A DNA stretch of 28,103 nucleotides from RBG-16-66-20 sp049651845 (GCA_049651845.1 JBASCW010000172.1:1-28103); one strand, 5' to 3'. Positions 15,286-22,411 are shown, numbered from the stretch's first letter. Numbers and translations are program-made. The notes: generated by a model not told the origin, from the sequence alone.

Positions 15286-16170
15286 GTGCGATACGACATC
15301 CTCCACGAGACGCACTACAGCTACGAGAGCCCGGTGGTGCTCTCGCAGCAGCTGCTGCACCTGACGCCGCGCGTGGTGGACTTCCAGCGGCTCGAAGCGC
15401 ACGCCATCGAGGTACGGCCGGCGCCCTCGGAGACCGCGACGCGCGACGACTATTTCGGCAATCCGGTGCGCCAGTTCACGCTCGCCGCGCCCCATTCCGA
15501 GCTCACGGTGCGCGCCCGATCGACGGTCGAAGTGCTCGCGCGCGCGGCGCCGCCCGCGGCGGGGCCCTGGGAGGCGCTGCGCGATCGGCTGCGCGCCGAT
15601 GGCGCCGGCGCACCGCTCGAGCCGACGCAGTTTCTCTACGCATCGCCCCACGTCGAGTTCTTCCGCGACCTCGCCGCCTACGCCGAGCCGAGCTTCAGGC
15701 CGGGGCGCGAGCTCGTCGAGGCGGCGCTCGATCTCATGCGCCGCATCCACGCCGAGTTCAAGTTCGATCCCAAGGCGACCAGCGTGTCGACGCCGTTGCG
15801 CGAGGTGCTCGCCAAGCGGCGCGGCGTCTGCCAGGACTTCGCCCACTTCATGGCCGGCTGCCTGCGCATGCTCGGGCTGCCCGCGCGCTACGTGAGCGGC
15901 TACATCCTCACCACGCCGCCGCCCGGCAAGCCGCGCCTGGTGGGCGCCGACGCTTCGCACGCCTGGATCTCGCTGTGGACCGGAGGCGCCGACGAGACAT
16001 CTTCCTGGATTGACCTCGATCCGACCAACAACATGCGCGTCGGCGAGCAGCACATCGCGCTCGGCTGGGGCCGCGACTTCAGCGACGTCACGCCGATGCG
16101 GGGCGTGATCCTCGGCGGCGGCGACCAGGAGCTCGCGGTCCGCGTCACCGTGACGCCGCTGCAGACCTGA
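15286..16170 (+). CDS. Transglutaminase-like cysteine peptidase-fold protein
   Basis: 294 residues from a GTG start (VRYDILHETHYSYESPV), the standard beginning of the bacterial transglutaminase N-terminal domain. The core has Cys182 (RRGVCQDFAHFM), His225 (ADASHAWISLW) and Asp245 (WIDLDPTNN), a complete catalytic triad. No signal peptide. The GTG lies 4 nt after the stop of the ATP-grasp::alpha-E gene, so co-expression is very likely. It is the short form lacking DUF2126. Predicted to cleave or transfer amide bonds made by the amidoligase partner (inference from the predicted system; no substrate known). Confidence 0.92.
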   Translation: MRYDILHETHYSYESPVVLSQQLLHLTPRVVDFQRLEAHAIEVRPAPSETATRDDYFGNPVRQFTLAAPHSELTVRARSTVEVLARAAPPAAGPWEALRDRLRADGAGAPLEPTQFLYASPHVEFFRDLAAYAEPSFRPGRELVEAALDLMRRIHAEFKFDPKATSVSTPLREVLAKRRGVCQDFAHFMAGCLRMLGLPARYVSGYILTTPPPGKPRLVGADASHAWISLWTGGADETSSWIDLDPTNNMRVGEQHIALGWGRDFSDVTPMRGVILGGGDQELAVRVTVTPLQT

Positions 16171-16187
16171 GCCCAAGGAGACAGGCG

Positions 16188-16619
16188 ATGGTGGAACTGT
16201 ACGGTTCGCACGCGTTCTCGCCGAAGGAAATCGCGCAGAAGGTCGAAAGCGTCGGCGTCCAGAAGGCGCGGTTGCCGCTGCTGCAGACTGCGCTGCTCGG
16301 CGTGCTCGTGGGCGCCTTCATCGGCCTGGGCTCCCTGTACTACGCGCTGGTGGTCTCGGACGCGTCCCTGGGCTTCGCCGCCTCGCGCGTGGCGGGCGGC
16401 GTGGTGTTCAGCCTGGGATTGCTGCTGGCGGTGGTCGCCGGCGCCGAGCTGTTCACAGGCAACAACCTGCTGGCGATGGCCGGGGCCGAGCGCAAGATCT
16501 CCACCGCCAAGTCGGCGATGCCCTGAGTCGAGGCCTTCTTCCGCGGCGTGCTGTGCAATGTGCTGGTCGCGCTGGTGTACTGGGTGATCTACCTGCGATC
16601 GCCGCGATCCGGCGGTTAG
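16188..16619 (+). pseudogene. Formate/nitrite transporter (FNT family) remnant
   Basis: The first 112 codons read as the start of an FNT channel: FSPKEIAQKVESVGVQKA, a first helix (LLQTALLGVLVGAFIGLGSLYYALV) and a second ending in GAELFTGNNLLAMAGAERKIS. After TAKSAMP an in-frame TGA occurs (16524-16526). The same frame then continues with VEAFFRGVLCNVLVALVYWVIYL, the later FNT helix with the family RGxxCN motif, before a TAG at 16617-16619. The segment that should lie between them (roughly the third and fourth helices) is missing, and so is everything after the fifth. A good AAGGAG Shine-Dalgarno precedes the ATG. An internal deletion plus 3' truncation is the simplest reading; full FNT proteins are about 260-280 residues. 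Confidence 0.8.
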
Positions 16620-16622
16620 AAT
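16617..16622 (+). promoter_or_regulatory. Putative -10 element of metY
   Basis: TAGAAT, overlapping the stop of the FNT remnant, ends 6 nt before the metY ATG. This spacing would place the transcript start at the start codon (leaderless), and no Shine-Dalgarno is visible. The -35 region is weak. Confidence 0.45.
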
Positions 16623-16628
16623 TCCCGC

Positions 16629-17918
16629 ATGGCTGACCGGACGTACGGCTTCGAGACGCTTTGCCTGCACGCCGGGCAGATTCCCGACCCTGCCACCGGC
16701 GCGCGCGCGGCGCCGATCTACCAGACGACGTCCTTCGTCTTCGACTCCGCGGACCACGCGGCGAGCCTGTTCAACCTGCAGACCTTCGGCAACGTCTACT
16801 CGCGCATCTCCAACCCCACGGTGGCGGTGTTCGAGGAGCGCATGGCGGCGATCGAGGGCGGGCGCGCTGCGCTCGCCTGCGCCACCGGCCAGGCCGCCGA
16901 AGCGACCGCGATCCTTACCCTGTGCAAGGGCGGCGACCACATCGTCTCCGCCTCGACGCTGTACGGCGGCACGCACACGCTGCTCGGGGTCAACCTGAAG
17001 AAGCTGGGGATCGAGACCACATTTGTCGACCCGGATGACCTGCGGGCCTTTGAAACAAGCATCAGGCCGAACACGAAGCTCATCTACGCGGAAACGCTCG
17101 GCAATCCCCTCATCAACGTCGTCGACATCGAAGCTCTTGCACGGCTGGCGCGCGCCAGCAACGTCCCCCTGGTCGTCGACAACACGGTGCCCTCGCCGTA
17201 CCTGTGCCGGCCGATGGACTGGGGCGCGGACATCGTCGTGCACTCGGCCACCAAGTACATCGGCGGGCACGGCACCACCATGGGCGGCGTGATCGTCGAG
17301 TCGGGCAGGTTCGACTGGGGCAACGGCAAGTTCCCGGAATTCACCACGCCCTCGCCCGGCTACCACGGCGTGATCTTCCACGAGACCTTCGGCGACTTCG
17401 GCTACACCATGAAGGCGCGCATGGAGATCATGCGCACTTTCGGCCCCACGCTCTCGCCGATGAACGCCTGGCTGCTGCTGCAGGGACTGGAGTCGCTGCC
17501 CGTGCGCATGGATCGCCATTGCGCCAACGCCCTGGCCGTCGCCCGTTTCCTGAAGGATCACCCGAGGGTGGCCTGGGTGAATTACCCCGGGTTGCCGGAC
17601 AGCAAATATCACGCTCTCGCGAAGAGGTATTTCCCGAAGGGTGCCTCCGGGCTGCTCAACTTCGGAGTGAAGGGCGGCGCGAAGGCCGGCGAGCGCTTCA
17701 TCGAAGCGGCGCAATTCATGAGCCATCTCGCCAACATCGGCGACGCCAAGACGCTGGTCATCCATCCGGCCTCGACCACGCACCGGCAGATGAGCGACGA
17801 GGACCAGCTCAACGCGGGCGTCACGCCCGACATGGTCCGCATGTCGGTGGGCATCGAATCCATCGACGACATCCTGTGGGACATCGACCAATCACTCAAT
17901 CAGGCGGGGAAAGCATGA
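16629..17918 (+). CDS. metY: O-acetylhomoserine aminocarboxypropyltransferase (sulfhydrylase)
   Basis: 429 residues, the usual length. It is a PLP-dependent Cys/Met-metabolism enzyme making homocysteine (or methionine) from O-acetylhomoserine and sulfide or methanethiol. Motifs: GFETLCLHAGQIPDPATGARAAPIYQT at the start, YSRISNPTVAVFEERMA, the PLP-binding SATKYIGGHG with Lys209, and the C-terminal HPASTTHRQMS and VRMSVGIESIDDI. The length and the insertion around HETFGDFGYTMKAR fit the MetY (O-acetylhomoserine) branch better than MetB/MetZ. Cytoplasmic. It ends in an ATGA overlap with the alcohol dehydrogenase gene, so the two are co-transcribed. Codon use is less GC-rich around 17010-17150 and 17560-17660. 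Confidence 0.93.
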   Translation: MADRTYGFETLCLHAGQIPDPATGARAAPIYQTTSFVFDSADHAASLFNLQTFGNVYSRISNPTVAVFEERMAAIEGGRAALACATGQAAEATAILTLCKGGDHIVSASTLYGGTHTLLGVNLKKLGIETTFVDPDDLRAFETSIRPNTKLIYAETLGNPLINVVDIEALARLARASNVPLVVDNTVPSPYLCRPMDWGADIVVHSATKYIGGHGTTMGGVIVESGRFDWGNGKFPEFTTPSPGYHGVIFHETFGDFGYTMKARMEIMRTFGPTLSPMNAWLLLQGLESLPVRMDRHCANALAVARFLKDHPRVAWVNYPGLPDSKYHALAKRYFPKGASGLLNFGVKGGAKAGERFIEAAQFMSHLANIGDAKTLVIHPASTTHRQMSDEDQLNAGVTPDMVRMSVGIESIDDILWDIDQSLNQAGKA

Positions 17919-18970
17919 TCAGCTACCAGGTGATGGAGCACGGCAAGCCGCTGCAGAAGGTGCTGCAGGACACGCCCAGGCCGCAGGGCACCGAGGTGCT
18001 GGTGCGCATCACGCGCTCCGGCGTGTGCCATTCGGACCTGCACATCTGGGACGGCTACTTCGACCTGGGCGGCGGCAAGCGCTTCTACGTGAAGGACCGC
18101 GGCTGCGTGCCGCCGTTCACGCTGGGACACGAGCCTTTCGGCGTGGTTGAAGCCGTCGGCCCGAAAGCGAAAGGCGTAAGAGTCGGGCAAAAGCGCATCG
18201 TCTATCCCTGGATCGGCTGCGGCAAGTGCCCGGTGTGCAAGGAAGGCCTCGACAACTACTGCGTGTCGGGCTCGCGCTTCCTCGGCGTCAACCGCGCCGG
18301 CGCCTACGCGAGCCACGTGCTGATCCCGCACCCGAAATACCTCGTCGATTCGGCCGGCATCGACGATTCGTTCGCCGCCACGCTCGCCTGCTCGGGCCTC
18401 ACCACCTACAGCGCCACCGCCAAGCTGCCCGAGCTCGGGCCGCCCGACTGGGTGGCGGTGATCGGCTGCGGCGGCCTGGGCCTGGTGTGCGTCTCGGTGC
18501 TGCGCGCCAAGGGCGTGAAGAACATCATCGGCTGCGACGTGGACGAGGCGAAGCTCGCCGCAGCAAGGAAGCTGGGCGCGAAGCTCACGCTCGACACGCG
18601 TTCGCCCGACGCCGCGCAGAAGCTGCAGGGCCTCGCGATGGGCCAGCTCGCCGGCGCGATCGACCTCGTCGGCATGCCCGCGACCGCGGCGCTCGGCCTG
18701 GGCGCCCTGCGCAAGGGCGGGCGCTACGTGCTCTGCGGCCTGTTCGGCGGCGAGATCACGCACCCGCTGCCGTCCTTCGCGCAGCGCGCGATCGGCCTCA
18801 TAGGCTCCTACGTCGGCAACCTGAAGGAGCTCAAGGAAGTGGTGGCGCTGGCGAAGAAAAACAAGCTCAAGCCCACGCCCGTGCAGACGCGCCCGCTCGC
18901 CGAAGTCAACGAGATTCTCGAAGACCTCAAGGCCGGCAAGGTGCTCGGGCGGGTGGTTCTATCCTGCTAG
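17915..18970 (+). CDS. Zinc-dependent alcohol dehydrogenase (MDR family)
   Basis: 351 residues. The catalytic zinc site is GVCHSDLH (about residue 33) plus the GHE of TLGHEPFG. The structural zinc loop is GCGKCPVCKEGLDNYC with four cysteines. The Rossmann motif is VIGCGGLGLVCVSV. The C-terminus ends NEILEDLKAGKVLGRVV, as in NAD(P)-dependent medium-chain dehydrogenases. Substrate not predictable. The frame is open long before the real start because of metY; the ATG at 17915 overlaps the metY stop. It is convergent with the macrodomain gene, with 10 bp between stops. Confidence 0.92.
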   Translation: MISYQVMEHGKPLQKVLQDTPRPQGTEVLVRITRSGVCHSDLHIWDGYFDLGGGKRFYVKDRGCVPPFTLGHEPFGVVEAVGPKAKGVRVGQKRIVYPWIGCGKCPVCKEGLDNYCVSGSRFLGVNRAGAYASHVLIPHPKYLVDSAGIDDSFAATLACSGLTTYSATAKLPELGPPDWVAVIGCGGLGLVCVSVLRAKGVKNIIGCDVDEAKLAAARKLGAKLTLDTRSPDAAQKLQGLAMGQLAGAIDLVGMPATAALGLGALRKGGRYVLCGLFGGEITHPLPSFAQRAIGLIGSYVGNLKELKEVVALAKKNKLKPTPVQTRPLAEVNEILEDLKAGKVLGRVVLSC

Positions 18971-18980
18971 TGCTCGCCTG

Positions 18981-19307
18981 CTAGCGCAGCAGCGCTTCGT
19001 AGACCGCCAGGTCCGAGGCCGAGAAGCAGCAGAAGGTCACGGCCTTCACGTCGCCGGCCGCGCGGCGCACCGTCGCCACGGCAATGCGCGCCGCGGGCTC
19101 GAGCGGATAGCCGTAGACGCCGGTGCCGATCGCCGGGAACGCGATGGTGCGCGCGCCCGCCGCGGCGGCGACCTCGATCGAGCGCCAGTAGCAGGAGGCG
19201 AGCAGCTCGGGTTCCCCGCCCAGCAGCGTCGAGTTGGCCGCGTTGGCGATCGCGTCCACCGCGAGCGTGGTGATGTCGGCCTGCAGCGCATGGAGGGTCG
19301 CCGGCAT
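18981..19307 (-). CDS. Macrodomain protein with internal deletion
   Basis: 108 residues, against about 170 for the family. The N-terminus MPATLHALQADITTLAVDAIANAANSTLLGG is the ADP-ribose-binding start (NAAN). The second half EPELLASCYWRSIEVAAAAGARTIAFPAIGTGVYGYPLEPAARIAV is the normal C-terminal part with the GTGVYGYP phosphate loop. The junction LLGG/EPELL skips the segment that in homologues holds GGGVDGAIHRAAG and the HTVGP strand. So the catalytic Gly-rich loop and about 60 residues are gone, in frame. The protein may be inactive or a folding-defective remnant. It starts 14 nt after the GNAT gene and is probably in an operon with it. Confidence 0.75.
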   Translation of the reverse strand: MPATLHALQADITTLAVDAIANAANSTLLGGEPELLASCYWRSIEVAAAAGARTIAFPAIGTGVYGYPLEPAARIAVATVRRAAGDVKAVTFCCFSASDLAVYEALLR

Positions 19308-19321
19308 GCGGATTCAGCGGC

Positions 19322-19786
19322 TCAGGGCCCGAGCGTGCGCGTCATGAATACGCTGTTCGGGTCGTCGACAGGGTAGTCCGCGAACGGCCCGCAATAGGCA
19401 AAGCCGAAGCTCTCGTACAGGCGCCGCGCCGGTGCGAAAGCGTCCGGCGCGCCGGTCTCCAGGCTGAGGCGCGCATAGCGGCGCGCGCGCGCCTCGGCAA
19501 GGATGCGCTCCAGCATCGCGCGGCCCACGCCCTTCCTGCGATGCGCGCTGGCGGTGCGCATGGATTTGATCTCGCCGTGCGCCGGATCGAGCTCCTTGAG
19601 CGCGCCGCAGCCGAGCAGCTCGCTTCCGGACCACACCGTCCAGAACGCGATCTCGGGCTTGCGCAGGCCCGTGAGGTCGAGCGCATGCACGCTCTCGGCC
19701 GGCGAGAGCTCGTGCATGTGGCGCAGGTGCTCTTCCAGCAGCGCGCGGATCTCGGGGCCGGTCAGATCGTCGAGACGGATCAACAT
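19322..19786 (-). CDS. GNAT-family N-acetyltransferase
   Basis: 154 residues. The acetyl-CoA pyrophosphate loop is visible as RRKGVGRAMLERIL (R-x-x-G-x-G/A), preceded by the beta strand GEIKSMRTASAHR and followed by ARLSLETGAPDAFAPARRLYESFGF, the usual GNAT end. Substrate unknown; the layout resembles YjgM/PhnO-type acetyltransferases. The ATG at 19786 (MLIRLDDLTGPEIRALLEEHL) gives the family N-terminus; the longer open frame upstream is the shadow of the membrane-protein gene. The start overlaps the end of that gene by 7 bp, and the macrodomain gene follows 14 bp later. Confidence 0.9.
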   Translation of the reverse strand: MLIRLDDLTGPEIRALLEEHLRHMHELSPAESVHALDLTGLRKPEIAFWTVWSGSELLGCGALKELDPAHGEIKSMRTASAHRRKGVGRAMLERILAEARARRYARLSLETGAPDAFAPARRLYESFGFAYCGPFADYPVDDPNSVFMTRTLGP

Positions 19787-20124
19787 GGCCTGCCTGAGAA
19801 GGCCATGATCGAATGCAGGCTCATCGCGCATCGCGCCCCGCGCCCCGCGCCCCGGGTCTCCCACCACTCACGCAATTTCGGATTGAGGCGCTGCCAGGCG
19901 ATGCCGTGGTACGAGGGACTGCGCACCTGCGCCACGATGACGACCGGCGTGGCCGCGAGCGTCACGGCGACCGTCACCAGCCACCCGGGTCGCCCGGTCA
20001 CGATCGTGCTTCCCGATAGGGCGACGAAGATCGCGGACCATGTCAGCTCGAGGGGCTTGCCTACGCGGAACACGTTGCAGAACAGGAAGAAATGGCCGAC
20101 CGCGAACCCGACGATGAGGCCCAT
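19780..20124 (-). CDS. Small conserved membrane protein
   Basis: 114 residues from the ATG at 20124 (a GTG four codons earlier is an alternative). Hydrophobic segments: GLIVGFAVGHFFLFCNVFRV (about 2-20), ELTWSAIFVALSG (about 26-42) and GWLVTVAVTLAATPVVIVAQV (about 46-66). The soluble end is RSPSYHGIAWQRLNPKLREWWE. The YHGIxWQRLNPxLREWWE end looks like a conserved hypothetical family. The last about 25 residues (TRGAGRGARCAMS...) look like run-on sequence. Function unknown. The open frame continues upstream into an IS scrap, which may have removed the native promoter or N-terminus. Confidence 0.65.
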   Translation of the reverse strand: MGLIVGFAVGHFFLFCNVFRVGKPLELTWSAIFVALSGSTIVTGRPGWLVTVAVTLAATPVVIVAQVRSPSYHGIAWQRLNPKLREWWETRGAGRGARCAMSLHSIMAFSGRPC

Positions 20125-20164
20125 CCACCACTCCACATCGGCGAGCGGCGCCGTCGCCAAAGCG

Positions 20165-20365
20165 CCCGTACTTCCCGGCGCGCCTCGACCCTCGCCTCCA
20201 GCTGCTTCACCTGGGGCTTGAGCGCCCGCTTCTCGGGGTCCGCCACCGATACCCGCAGCGCCTGAATCTTGAATTCCAGCGGGTAACGGTGAACCTTCTT
20301 CGGCCCAACAGTTGCTGCCATGGAACACCCCTCGTTAGGTCGAGGTGTCCACTTTATCGAGTGAG
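20165..20365 (-). mobile_element. IS3-type transposase OrfA remnant with one IS end
   Basis: On the minus strand an ATG at 20321, preceded by GAGGGG, opens MAATVGPKKVHRYPLEFKIQALRVS, which resembles the N-terminus of IS3-family OrfA proteins. The helix-turn-helix that should follow is missing, and the text jumps to EKRALKPQVKQLEARVEA, a leucine-zipper-like piece. After that the frame runs into the small membrane protein gene. Upstream, 20346-20362 reads (minus) CGATAAAGTGGACACCT, which could be the IS terminal repeat. No second end, target duplication or OrfB is present. It sits between the chromosomal genes and the integron cassettes. Confidence 0.5.
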
Positions 20366-20392
20366 GTTCCGCGTCCGGCACCACCGCCATGA

Positions 20393-20400
20393 GTTATGCC
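20393..20400 (-). other. Possible surviving R'' box of a truncated attC
   Basis: GGCATAAC on the minus strand, 20 nt past the stop of the 20420-21715 gene, is the exact inverted copy of GGCATAAC at 21793-21800 on the plus strand. That copy is the outer box of the intact attC. The rest of an attC cannot be traced; the IS3-type scrap begins within about 30 nt. An 8-bp stem (20380-20387 with 20411-20418) surrounds it. An 8-mer can recur by chance. Confidence 0.3.
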
Positions 20401-20419
20401 GCCTACGATCGCGGTGGTT

Positions 20420-21715
20420 TCACGACAGCGCACGCGCCACTGCCTCCACCGCCTTCATTCCTTGTCCGAACCGCGCCATTGAGTGACGGTTCGCCTCAAG
20501 TTCACTGTATGGCAGGAACCGCACGCACAGATCACTGATCCGGCCGAACGCAGGCCGAGCCAGTTGGGCACGTACCTGCTCCTCGCGATCGTCGGGGGCG
20601 ACGAGGAATAGCCCTTTCGCAGACTCGGCTGCCGGTCCCAGCGCCAGATCGAGCAAGCGGACAATGCCCGAGTAGATCGATGTGGTGTGTTCCACCTCGA
20701 ACGCCGCGGCTACACGCCCCGTGCCTTTTTCGAGCCACAGCACGTCAATGAGCCGCACCGCATCGACGCCCGTTCCAGCCGTGAGCGCCTCCGGCAACGT
20801 CTCCAGACACCTATCACCCAGCCGTCCCCCAGCATATGTCCGTCCGCGGTCGTTGGACGCAACCCAAATCTCAAAGCCCAACCCGCTCCCCAGGTCACGA
20901 AGCCAGCCCTGCACCTCCGTGTGTGTCTGGTCTCCATCGCGTGCCGCAGCCAGCAGCTTCTCGGCCTTAGCGCCTTCTTCGCGGACACGGGCAAGGTCCG
21001 CCATCCACGCGGCGCGCGCCGCCACGTCGTCGGCGCTCGGCGGCGCAGCATACCTACCCGAACCGAGATCGAAGAGCAGGCTCGCGATGGCTCCGAGATC
21101 GTTCGACAAGAGATCCCGATAGCGCAAGTTCATCGCGACAATTCCTGAACGCATGGCCAGGTACTCATCCCAACGGCCGAGCTTCACGTTTGCACCAGTC
21201 AGCGCGTTGTACCCCTTGACGATCGCGGTGTTGAACGGCGGGGCGATTGTCGGGTGCATGAAGTAAATCAGATTCGCAGCGGCCGGGCCCAAACCCTTGA
21301 TCTTGCGGCTGTCAATGTCCCGGATTGCCGAGATCACCCCCTCCTCCTCATTGCAGCAGACGCACGCGTTCAGAAACCGCGCGAACGCCAGCTGATTGTC
21401 GCGGTTCTCGTAGATGTCTGGGATACGCAGCTTAGGCTTCCAGAGAAACGCGTGATCGGCGCCCTTAAACATTTGCCGTTGCTCGGCGATGGACCCGACC
21501 ACAGTTTCGAGCGACGAACCCTTGTACACGTTCCCGAATGCGCCCGCGTCGATTTCCGCGATAACCTGGCCGATGCCGCGCCGGATTGACCGGAAGTTCT
21601 TGAGCCGCTCTTCCCACAGGAACCACGTTTGGTAGGTCGCGTTTAGATCGGCCTTCCACCGGACCAGGAGAACCCGTCTCGGGTCGAGGTCGGAGGAGAT
21701 TGTCTCAGCATTCAT
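20420..21715 (-). CDS. Unknown cassette protein, possible HhH / PD-(D/E)XK-like nuclease
   Basis: 431 residues from the ATG at 21715, which has GGAG 6 nt upstream; an alternative upstream start at 21766 is less likely. I do not recognise a named family with certainty. Residues 134-156 (IDSRKIKGLGPAAANLIYFMHP) look like a helix-hairpin-helix DNA-binding turn. The C-terminal region has LIDVLWLEKGTGRVAAAFEVEHTTSIYSG (322-350), with Asp324, Glu340 and Glu342 spaced like the acidic centre of a PD-(D/E)XK fold, but the usual Lys is absent. No methyltransferase partner is present, so a normal restriction-modification system is not supported. Base composition is lower in GC than the neighbours, consistent with transfer as an integron cassette. 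Confidence 0.65.
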   Translation of the reverse strand: MNAETISSDLDPRRVLLVRWKADLNATYQTWFLWEERLKNFRSIRRGIGQVIAEIDAGAFGNVYKGSSLETVVGSIAEQRQMFKGADHAFLWKPKLRIPDIYENRDNQLAFARFLNACVCCNEEEGVISAIRDIDSRKIKGLGPAAANLIYFMHPTIAPPFNTAIVKGYNALTGANVKLGRWDEYLAMRSGIVAMNLRYRDLLSNDLGAIASLLFDLGSGRYAAPPSADDVAARAAWMADLARVREEGAKAEKLLAAARDGDQTHTEVQGWLRDLGSGLGFEIWVASNDRGRTYAGGRLGDRCLETLPEALTAGTGVDAVRLIDVLWLEKGTGRVAAAFEVEHTTSIYSGIVRLLDLALGPAAESAKGLFLVAPDDREEQVRAQLARPAFGRISDLCVRFLPYSELEANRHSMARFGQGMKAVEAVARALS

Positions 21716-21793
21716 TTTCGACTCCGCTCCGATGGCTGACTCCGCGACGCGAACGGCTTCGCCCACCTGCGATCGGGATGTCTCGCCCGGTCG

Positions 21794-21857
21794 GCATAAC
21801 GTCCTGGCTAACGCGCCGCCCGCTTGCGGGCGGTCGCTGTTGAGCCGATGGTTAGAC
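21794..21857 (-). other. Integron attC recombination site
   Basis: Read on the minus strand: R'' GTCTAAC (21857-21851), spacer CATC, L'' GGCTCAAC (21846-21839), a central stem CCGCCCGC/GCGGGCGG with a 2-nt loop (21833-21816), L' GTTAGCC (21812-21806), spacer AGGAC, R' GTTATGC (21800-21794). L'' pairs with L' except for one unpaired C, the extrahelical base that sets strand choice in attC sites, and it lies on the expected side for a cassette reading on the minus strand. R' differs from GTTRRRY at one position. The antitoxin stop codon lies inside the L' box. Confidence 0.85.
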
Positions 21858-22131
21858 GTGACCTTTTCTCGTGCAGGCGCCCCGACACGTATTTGTGAAG
21901 CACGCTGGCAATCAGCGTTTGATAAGGAACACCTTCTTCATACGCCCGGGCCTGAATGTCCATGAGATCGGCCGCAGACAGACGAATGTTCACGCGTCGA
22001 CTCTTTACAAACGTCGCACGTGCAGCCTCGCGGAACGCGGCGAGCTGTGCCTTTGTGGGACGCACCGAAACCAATGTGCCCTTTTCGTAGGCAGCCAGTA
22101 TTTCTCGTTCGTAACGGTCAAGACTTTTCAT
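21808..22131 (-). CDS. CopG/BrnA-like antitoxin
   Basis: 107 residues. The C-terminal half RRVNIRLSAADLMDIQARAYEEGVPYQTLIASVLHKYVSGRL is a ribbon-helix-helix domain of the CopG/BrnA antitoxin type, expected to bind the operon promoter and neutralise the toxin. Start: an ATG 14 bp inside the end of the toxin gene, with GGAAG about 7 nt upstream. The order toxin-antitoxin with overlap is that of brnTA. The last codons (encoding RKRAAR and the TAG) lie within the attC site, so the extreme C-terminus is dictated by the recombination site. Confidence 0.85.
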   Translation of the reverse strand: MKSLDRYEREILAAYEKGTLVSVRPTKAQLAAFREAARATFVKSRRVNIRLSAADLMDIQARAYEEGVPYQTLIASVLHKYVSGRLHEKRSRLTIGSTATARKRAAR

Positions 22132-22411
22132 CTGGATCTTCCATTTCCAAATAGTCGCGCGTTGCCTTCCGGCTCGGAATGACGGTCTTTAGGAAGTAGT
22201 GTTCTTCTTCCTCGACCGATGGAACGAGGAACACATACTCCCGATAGACCACAACCAGCACTACCTGACCCGGATAACGCCTTCGATTCGGATGGACCAG
22301 GATGTCCTTGAGCCCACCCTCCTCCACTGCGAGAACGATCTCCTCGAAAGAGATGCCGCGCGCCGACTTCAGGCGCTCGTTCTTAGCCGGGTCCCACCGG
22401 AACGGCTTCAC
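22118..22411 (-). CDS. BrnT-like toxin
   Basis: 97 residues from a GTG start (MKPFRWDPAKNERLKSARGISFEEIV), which matches the (F/Y)xWDxxKNxxxxxxxGISFEE opening of BrnT-type RNase toxins. The core strands VVLVVVYREYVFLVPSV and the ending YFLKTVIPSRKATRDYL also fit. BrnT is a RelE-fold ribonuclease; activity here is inferred. No clear Shine-Dalgarno precedes the GTG. It overlaps the antitoxin gene by 14 bp. Toxin-antitoxin cassettes are common in chromosomal integrons, where they are thought to stabilise arrays. Confidence 0.82.
   Translation of the reverse strand: MKPFRWDPAKNERLKSARGISFEEIVLAVEEGGLKDILVHPNRRRYPGQVVLVVVYREYVFLVPSVEEEEHYFLKTVIPSRKATRDYLEMEDPDEKS

Noticed and set aside
16524..16526. 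In-frame TGA of the FNT remnant as a selenocysteine codon
   Set aside because: The protein is also missing helices around the TGA and is truncated later, FNT proteins are not selenoproteins, and no SECIS-like hairpin follows.
20420..21715. Type II restriction-modification system
   Set aside because: No methyltransferase or specificity gene is adjacent, and the PD-(D/E)XK Lys is not visible; only a tentative nuclease fold is proposed.
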